Shown here piece by piece: positions 16,487 through 21,717 of a stretch of 21,717 bases of DNA. Source of the stretch: Entamoeba histolytica HM-1:IMSS (lineage: Eukaryota > Evosea > Mastigamoebida > Endamoebidae); assembly GCF_000208925.1 (NCBI RefSeq), contig NW_001915033.1:13382-35098 (forward strand), given 5' to 3'. Position numbers and translations under genes: made by a program. The notes under the pieces are model-generated. The model ran no database searches, had not been told where the DNA came from, and saw only the letters and a program-made list of their open reading frames with translations. The first letter of the stretch is position 1, and each line of letters begins with the position of its first letter.

Positions 16487-17737
16487 TTAAATAACATCGA
16501 TAATATGACATCGGTCTTGAGCTTCATTATAATAGAAAGCAATTGAATAACTTTCATCTGATAAATAAGGGATTGGAAATAAATGAGGAATATGATATTT
16601 GTCTATTTTCAATAGTTTTGATTCAAAATACATTATTCCATTTTTTGGTGGATGGAATGGTTTAGTTATAACTTCCCTTGTTATTGGTATTAAAATACTT
16701 GGGGTATAATTGAATGAAGCGACATAAGAAATAATTACACCACGATTGATTTGTCTAAACATTTCTAAATATCCATCATAAACATCAATCATTCCAGGTT
16801 TTTTTTGTGTAATTTCAGTTTCAAATATTACTCCAAAAGCACGTAATTCATGAGGTTGATCTGATTTACTAATGGTAGTAAGATCAAGAACAGTCATATA
16901 ATATTCTCTTTTTCCTATAAGAATTGGACTAGTTTGTGAAACTTTATGAAATCTATCAAATAATGGTAATAATGGAGTTACAGTAATTAATTGATTTGAT
17001 TGTGATGTCATTGATAAAACTTGATCTCCATCTTTAACTTTTAATCCATTTCCTTTTCCTTCAGGTTGATAATAAAAATATTCTTCTAATGATAATTCTT
17101 CTGTTTTACAAGTAAATGAACTTACAACACGTGCTTGTTTTTGTTCATTAAATAAACATATTATTCCTAATGGTTTTGATGTTGAGTATTTAATAAATAT
17201 ATATTTATCAAATGAAAGATTAACTACTTTAACATCTTTTGGTGGACAAGTATAACTAATATTTGTATCAACAGGACTAAATGTTGTTGATTTAATATAA
17301 TTTAATTCATTTTCAACTTGTGTTTTTTCTTGATTAATTTTTTGTAATACTCCATAAATAAGTTCTTTATCTCTCATAATTTGTTCATTAATATTGATTA
17401 ATTTTTCAATATTTTCTTGTTGGTCTATTATCTTCTTTTCAAGTACATTAATTTTATTTTTTAATATTTCATTTCTTTGATAAAGTGCATAACATTCTTG
17501 ACTTTTTTTATTATATAACTCTAAATAATCAATATTTTTCCCTTCTGTTATTGTAATGGATGATTCATTTGGATTCTCTTCATTTCCTTCTCCTGATGAA
17601 ATACTTAATTCTCCATCACTTTCTTCTCTTGTTGATGATTCTTCGGTTTCATTCTCACTTATATCTTCATTACTTTCTTCACTTATATTTTTACTGGATG
17701 GGTTTGACGATAAGGTGGATGCTTCTTCACTACTCAT
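16487..17737 (-). CDS. Unrecognised acidic coiled-coil protein with beta-rich C-terminal half
   Basis: Intronless, 416 residues. I do not recognise a family. Residues 1-68 are disordered and rich in Ser and Glu (many potential CK2-type sites). Residues about 70-150 have the heptad-like pattern of a coiled coil (ILKNKINVLEKKIIDQQENI and onward). Residues about 165-416 are rich in beta-branched and aromatic residues, without signal peptide or membrane segment, and look like one or two folded beta domains (for example VVNLSFDKYIFIKYS, YYMTVLDLTTIS, YHIPHLFPIPYLSDESYSIA). The architecture suggests a cytosolic or nuclear scaffold or adaptor that oligomerises through the coiled coil. That is inference only. 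The codon pattern and clean frame make it a real gene. It is divergent from the endonuclease III gene with 63 bp between starts and convergent with the kinase. A short upstream ORF overlaps its start codon. Confidence 0.85.
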   Translation of the reverse strand: MSSEEASTLSSNPSSKNISEESNEDISENETEESSTREESDGELSISSGEGNEENPNESSITITEGKNIDYLELYNKKSQECYALYQRNEILKNKINVLEKKIIDQQENIEKLININEQIMRDKELIYGVLQKINQEKTQVENELNYIKSTTFSPVDTNISYTCPPKDVKVVNLSFDKYIFIKYSTSKPLGIICLFNEQKQARVVSSFTCKTEELSLEEYFYYQPEGKGNGLKVKDGDQVLSMTSQSNQLITVTPLLPLFDRFHKVSQTSPILIGKREYYMTVLDLTTISKSDQPHELRAFGVIFETEITQKKPGMIDVYDGYLEMFRQINRGVIISYVASFNYTPSILIPITREVITKPFHPPKNGIMYFESKLLKIDKYHIPHLFPIPYLSDESYSIAFYYNEAQDRCHIIDVI

Positions 17738-17800
17738 TTAGTAATGGTAATAAATTGAACTTGAAATTCATTCTTTTCCATTTTTCACAAGCGTTTTTGA
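17738..17800. promoter_or_regulatory. 63 bp divergent promoter between the unknown gene and the NTH1-like gene
   Basis: Only 63 bases separate the two start codons. On the plus strand, TTGAACTTGAAATTCA (17755-17770) combines a GAAC-like word with an initiator-like AAATTCA, as in Entamoeba core promoters (AATGAACT and AAAAATTCA). That places a plausible start 30 bases before the glycosylase ATG. The minus-strand gene has GTGAAAAATGG at 17777-17787, a weak initiator match. Both core promoters must overlap or intrude on each other's coding region. Confidence 0.5.
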
Positions 17801-18526
17801 ATGGAAAATAAAACAACCAAAACAATTCAACCAAACGTTATACATGAAAGAGTTACTACTCTTCATCAAATTATAAAATATCTTGATACGGTTGATATTA
17901 AACAAATGGGAGTCCAAGAATATGGAGCTGAACAAATTTTATCAATGTGTCATAATAAAGACAATAAACCTTTTTATGCTTTTATTGGAACTTTTCTTTC
18001 TCCACAAACCCGTGACCAAATAACCTTTGCTTCAGTTAAAAAGTTGCATGAAACTCTTGGAGAGTTAAGTGTTGATGTTATTAATAATACATCACTGGAA
18101 GTTCTTATTAATTGTATTAAAGGTGTTGGGTTTTATACTACAAAAGCTAAACGGTTAAAACATTGTTGTGTTATTATGAAAGAACAATACAATAATCAAG
18201 TCCCACAAACAAAACAACAATTATTAACACTTCCTGGTGTTGGACCAAAAATCGCATCATTAATTTTATCAATTGGATTTGATAGACTAGAGTCATTAGC
18301 AATTGATACACATGTATTTGTTATTTCTCAACGACTAGGTTGGGCAGATGGTTCAACCCCAGAAAAAGTGAGACTTCAATTAGAATCATGGTTGCCAAAA
18401 GAAGAATGGCCTTTGTTTAACAAGTCGCTTGTTGCTTTTGGACAATGTTGTTGTCGTAAAACACATCCAAAATGTAAACAATGTCCAATACAAGATAAAT
18501 GCCAGTATTATCATCCCCTTAACTAA
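17801..18526 (+). CDS. Endonuclease III / NTH1-type DNA glycosylase-lyase
   Basis: Intronless, 241 residues. This is a base excision repair enzyme that removes oxidised pyrimidines and cuts the abasic site. The fold signature runs FIGTFLSPQTRDQIT (60-74), GVGFYTTKA (108-116), then the helix-hairpin-helix LPGVGPKIA with catalytic Lys150 and IDTHV with Asp169, equivalent to Lys120 and Asp138 of the E. coli enzyme. The [4Fe-4S] loop is complete: Cys218, 225, 228 and 234 in CX6CX2CX5C spacing. Sequence style (RLGW, WLPKEEWPLFNKSLVAFGQ) is closer to eukaryotic NTH1 than to bacterial Nth. The length is between E. coli Nth (211) and human NTHL1 (312), without an evident targeting extension. That fits Entamoeba, which lacks mitochondrial DNA. 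The start is fixed by an in-frame TGA directly before the ATG. All catalytic residues are intact. Confidence 0.95.
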   Translation: MENKTTKTIQPNVIHERVTTLHQIIKYLDTVDIKQMGVQEYGAEQILSMCHNKDNKPFYAFIGTFLSPQTRDQITFASVKKLHETLGELSVDVINNTSLEVLINCIKGVGFYTTKAKRLKHCCVIMKEQYNNQVPQTKQQLLTLPGVGPKIASLILSIGFDRLESLAIDTHVFVISQRLGWADGSTPEKVRLQLESWLPKEEWPLFNKSLVAFGQCCCRKTHPKCKQCPIQDKCQYYHPLN

Positions 18527-18559
18527 ATTAGAGTATTAAAAGAATAAAACATCTTTAAT

Positions 18560-18639
18560 ATAAGAACTTATTGGTGAGTTTATAGTTTATTAAACATTCT
18601 TTTCTTTAATTAATTACCTCAATAAACCTAAGTTCTTAT
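18560..18639. repeat. Inverted repeat just after the NTH1-like gene
   Basis: ATAAGAACTTA at 18560-18570 is the exact reverse complement of TAAGTTCTTAT at 18629-18639. The 58 bases between them continue with a partial, gapped match (TTGGTGAG against CCTCAATAAACC). It starts 33 bases after the stop codon and could be a 3'-end structure or the remnant of a small palindromic element. Confidence 0.4.
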
Positions 18640-18900
18640 GTCATAACATGTGTCATGAATAATTCTTATTTCTTTCTTTTCTTTTATATCATTTCTTTCT
18701 TCTATGTATTAGAAAATTTATTTATCTGTTGATATTTCCTTCATGTTATTAAGTTGTTTTGAATAATAAATGTTAATTAACAACTATTCGTGAACAAGAA
18801 TTATTTAATTCAGATTAACAACTCTTGTGAATATCAATCAAAAGACATACCTTCATCAAACTTATCATTGAACTTCTACTAGATTAGTGACATATCTTCA

Positions 18901-19127
18901 TTAATTCAACAACTCATTGTCTATAGTTTCAAATAATAAAGCTTATATAGTTTGTCCTATTTCATAATACATTTGATGTGAACCTCCTTTTATGGTTTAA
19001 ATACAATACAACCATCAATAATAATACAATCAGTATTACATACAAATAATAAGTTATTTATTGTATAGTTATCTATTATGAAAGTGGATAAGATAATAAC
19101 CAACCTACTAACATAACAAGTAATGAA
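18901..19127 (-). pseudogene. Frameshifted gene relic
   Basis: A 45-codon open minus-strand frame (19127 down to 18993) ends VCNTDCIIIDGCIVFKP. Directly after it, one frame over, the sequence continues KGGSHQMYYEIGQTI (from 18990), then after one TAA reads ALLFETIDNELLN. A single indel and one stop would therefore join them into a smooth protein-like stretch. I do not recognise the family. The good residue mix (Gly, Asp, Cys, Glu) argues against chance AT-rich translation, but it is too short to be sure. Confidence 0.35.
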
Positions 19128-19260
19128 TTATATCAATGAATTGATATTGTCTATTTATATCACTGAACCAGAAATAATGGGTATGATTCTAAACAGCTAT
19201 AAACATCTTTTTTGAAATACATCTTTGTTTCTGATATTTAATAACTTGAAAATAAGCACC
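19105..19260 (-). pseudogene. Second minus-strand relic segment, upstream of the frameshifted one
   Basis: Minus-strand codons from 19260 read GAYFQVIKYQKQRCISKKMF, then after one TAG continue with NHTHYFWFSDINRQYQFIDI to two stops at 19105-19110. It lies immediately upstream of the relic at 18901-19127 on the same strand and could be part of the same dead gene. No domain is recognised. Confidence 0.28.
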
Positions 19261-19500
19261 AATGTGTATTTTTAATAAAATCTAACACAAAAATATGCAC
19301 TTAGACAAATAGAGCTTAACTTCATTAACACAAAACAATGATAACTTAATATGATACTTTCCAACAAATAAAACAGGTATAAAAAACTAAAGGTTTTAGC
19401 TATATATTTTAGTTGAATTAACCGCTTTAATAAAGAGAAACAAAGGAATAACTATCTTGGAAATATCATATGAAAACAAAGTACACATCAAACAATTTAA

Positions 19501-19682
19501 AGATGGAATTATAACTTAGAAGAAACAACATTTAGGTTTAATCATTATGGAAGGCGTGAACATAATATAAACTTCAGAGCTGATATAATTATAACTCTTT
19601 TAAAACAAATGGAAGCAAAAGGAAGAATCATTAACCAATTATTTTTTGTATTAATTGAATTCGTCTCTTCTATTCCATGATC
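19501..19682 (+). pseudogene. Open 59-codon plus-strand fragment
   Basis: The frame from 19501 is open to the TGA at 19678. It reads RWNYNLEETTFRFNHYGRRE followed by HNINFRADIIITLLKQMEAK. The composition is that of a real protein (Arg, Glu, Gly and Trp in an AT-rich background). The only early ATG is internal. The same frame upstream (19276-19500) is protein-like with several stops. It is likely the end of a decayed gene. The family is not recognised. Confidence 0.33.
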
Positions 19683-19905
19683 TTAAAGATTGTTCCATTG
19701 TTATATCTATCAATTCTCTTTTTAATGTTATAGAAATAGCTAAAAAATTTATCATCTTCTTATTGAGTTTTCTGATTATTAACACATTCACTTATACCTT
19801 TAATCAATTGTTTAGCTTGTTTTTTACTTGACTTATTTGTTCATAAACTTATAGTTAATAGTTATAATTTTCAATGGTTTGAATCCTTTTTCTGATATTG
19901 TCTTC
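19631..19905 (-). pseudogene. Minus-strand relic, charged and coil-like
   Basis: Two overlapping minus-strand frames look coding. From 19905: EDNIRKRIQTIENYNY, two stops, then VYEQISQVKNKLNN. From 19837: NKSSKKQAKQLIKGISECVN, then EDDKFFSYFYNIKKRIDRYN and KRRIQLIQKIIG, with one TAA and one TAG inside. The stops often sit where CAA or CAG (Gln) would fit. This suggests a decayed coiled-coil-type gene with one frameshift. It overlaps the 3' end of the plus-strand fragment 19501-19682, so at most one can be real there. Confidence 0.33.
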
Positions 19906-20100
19906 TTATATAGTTTATTATATTCATTCTTATATTGGTATTATTTCATTATGAGAATACTTCTGTTGTTATTCTAAATGAGATATAGAATTTTCTTATC
20001 CTTTTGTATAAAATATCTATCTAACTTTGACAATGTATTATTTTAGTATATTTTTTATCATTATGTTATATATTTATATTTAAACACATTTTATTATATT

Positions 20101-20220
20101 TTATAGTATAATTTTTATTTCTTCTTGATTAATTCCAAGATAAGATAATTCACAGTTGTTCATTTCTTTTCATTTTAGCTTCTTTGACAAATACAGTACA
20201 AAATGTGAATTTTTATCTTT
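20101..20220 (-). pseudogene. Short minus-strand relic segment
   Basis: Minus-strand codons from 20220 read KDKNSHFVLYLSKKLK, one TGA, then KEMNNCELSYLGINQEEIKI to a TAA at 20101. It is protein-like over 39 codons with one interruption. Lying upstream of 19631-19905 on the same strand, it may be an earlier part of the same dead gene. Confidence 0.28.
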
Positions 20221-21250
20221 CTTTTATGGTAATGTTATAACGTTAATCAGTTTAATCTAAGTTGTTTTAGTTTGTTTTAATGACTACAATTTTAAATATC
20301 TGTCAGATATATTTTAATGTTTGTTATTGACTATGAAACTGCTTGTTTATTGGATATATCCATTATAAATTATTAACAATAATCAGACTTTCATTTTAAA
20401 TACAATATTTCATCTTTTATAAACATTTCTTCCATTTTCATTTATTTATTTTATAATAGTTTGTTTTTTGTTTCTATTCTCTTTGAATTAATGATTGTCA
20501 TATTTAAAATGTTATTTTTTATTTTTATTATTTGTAGACGTACAATACAATTCAAATTAATTTAAGACATACTCATATTTTTTAATAATTCGTTTAAACA
20601 GGTATTGTATAATTTTGAAATAATACTTATGTATGTTATTATTCTTTTATTTACTTTCATTCTTTATTTACAATGATAATTAATATAAATATAATAAAAT
20701 AATGTTATTCTCAATTAAATATTATTTATTATTTTTGGTAATTTTATTTTTTAGTCATTTATTGGTTTTTCTATGTTCTATTTAGTCTATTACTAGGCAC
20801 AACAACAAGCAAAGAAATAATGAATCTAAATAACTTATAATAATGAAAATAGATGAAAAATATTTTGAATCATTAAAATATTTAAATTTATTATATTTTG
20901 TTCTTTAAAAAATAAGAATATAAAAATATAAAAAATATGATAAATATACAATATGTAAATATTTATATTGATATTTTATAATCATTTCTATTCATTTTGT
21001 ATGAAATATTAATGAAGTAGATTATTTGATGAATATTATTATTTTTCTATATTCTATCTATATCATATATTCATATCATTTTCATTTATATGTTATCATT
21101 TATTATATGTTATAATAATCACATAACACATATGATTGAATATATAATAAACATCATGTTTAAATTATACACATAAATAATAAACATAAAAATAATAAAA
21201 TATTTTTCATTAATAAAATATTGTTAATTATTTTACATCATTAAATTAGA

Positions 21251-21455
21251 CACTTTTTATTTCTTCTTTTATCTTCTCTTTTATTTTATTATCTCTTTTT
21301 ATTTTATTACTTTTTATCTTCTTTTTATCTTCTTCTACTTTCTACTTTTTTCTTAGCTTCATAACTTTATTCTTTCATCATACTCTAATTCTTACTTTTA
21401 TTTTTATTCTTTTATTTCTTTCTCTTCATTTTTTCTATTATTTACTTTTTCGTTG
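21251..21455. other. Pyrimidine-rich tract without an adjacent gene
   Basis: About 205 bases are almost entirely T with C and some A on the plus strand (TTCTTCTTTT-type units), ending CGTTGCAG at 21451-21458. Read on the minus strand this is a purine-rich tract like those preceding the plus-strand genes at 1199, 6590 and 10032. No minus-strand coding frame follows it. It could be the orphaned upstream region of a lost gene, an upstream region of an unseen noncoding transcript, or simple low-complexity DNA. Confidence 0.35.
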
Positions 21456-21717
21456 CAGAATTGAGATTGACAATAATAAAGAAGTTAAAACCTTGTAATT
21501 AAAAACTTGAAGGATATTGTGGAATACTGATTCTATCACAAGAAAACATACTCTGTAGAGATTCTGGAAGAAGGATTATAGAATTAGTCGGTCTTATCTG
21601 ATGAAGGAACATTAAGAATTTATATCAATTGAAATAACTACATTATATTTTGATTTATTTGATTCATAAACACTGCTAAAAAGATGTTGTAAATATAATA
21701 ATTTATATTTTATAGTG

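Larger units (their letters stand above)
18527..21717. other. 3.2 kb gene-poor tail with broken coding-like segments
   Basis: No intact gene of normal length is visible on either strand. Between about 18.9 and 20.2 kb several stop-interrupted or frameshifted protein-like segments occur on both strands (listed separately). From about 20.3 to 21.24 kb the DNA is extremely AT-rich and low in complexity. A pyrimidine-rich tract covers 21251-21455, and the last 250 bases are less AT-rich but open in no frame. I see no tRNA, rRNA, reverse transcriptase or transposase motif. Confidence 0.5.

Noticed and set aside
4927..20220. Reassigned stop codons (Gln at TAA/TAG) explaining the broken frames
   Set aside because: All nine sound genes end normally at TAA or TAG and have no internal stops, so the standard code applies and the broken frames are decay or chance.
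18527..21717. LINE, SINE, tRNA array or other repeat element in the gene-poor tail
   Set aside because: No reverse transcriptase or endonuclease motif, no cloverleaf, no tandem array units and no target-site duplications were seen by eye. A repeat-library search would be needed to exclude old SINE fragments.

Overview
This window looks like nuclear DNA of an amoebozoan of the genus Entamoeba. It is very AT-rich. Most genes are intronless and use A/T-ending codons. The one spliced gene has two introns of 61-62 bp that start with GTTTGT and end in TAG, which is the Entamoeba splice style. The ubiquitin is a divergent variant, and there is a large transmembrane kinase with CxxC-rich ectodomain repeats, a family expanded in Entamoeba. 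The species cannot be decided from sequence reading alone.

Layout. Nine genes are well supported. From left to right: a gene-poor edge (1-1198); a Sof1/DCAF13 WD-repeat protein (+); a spliced Rab-type small GTPase (-, convergent with Sof1); a short Fip1 polyadenylation factor (-); a 2 kb gap holding a probable decayed gene; a single-unit ubiquitin gene (+); a 1.2 kb gap; an Afg2/SPATA5L1-like AAA ATPase (-); AP-3 beta adaptin (+, divergent from the ATPase); a 1228-residue transmembrane kinase (+); a 416-residue protein I do not recognise (-, convergent with the kinase); an endonuclease III/NTH1 repair glycosylase (+, divergent from the unknown gene); and a 3.2 kb gene-poor tail (18527-21717) with several broken coding-like segments.

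The genes are general housekeeping functions (ribosome biogenesis, mRNA 3' ends, vesicle traffic, ubiquitin, base excision repair) plus one lineage-type receptor kinase. No operon or island logic joins them. Spacing is tight inside the gene blocks (60-65 bp between convergent 3' ends, 63 bp and 161 bp between divergent starts) and loose between blocks.

The points most worth a second look are: the Rab's degenerate switch II motif, visible only after splicing; the ear-less AP-3 beta with an acidic tail carrying repeated acidic-tryptophan motifs; the unknown coiled-coil protein that shares a 63 bp promoter with the repair enzyme; and several gene relics in the long gaps. I found no RNA genes, CRISPR arrays, recognisable LINE/SINE elements or transposase genes.
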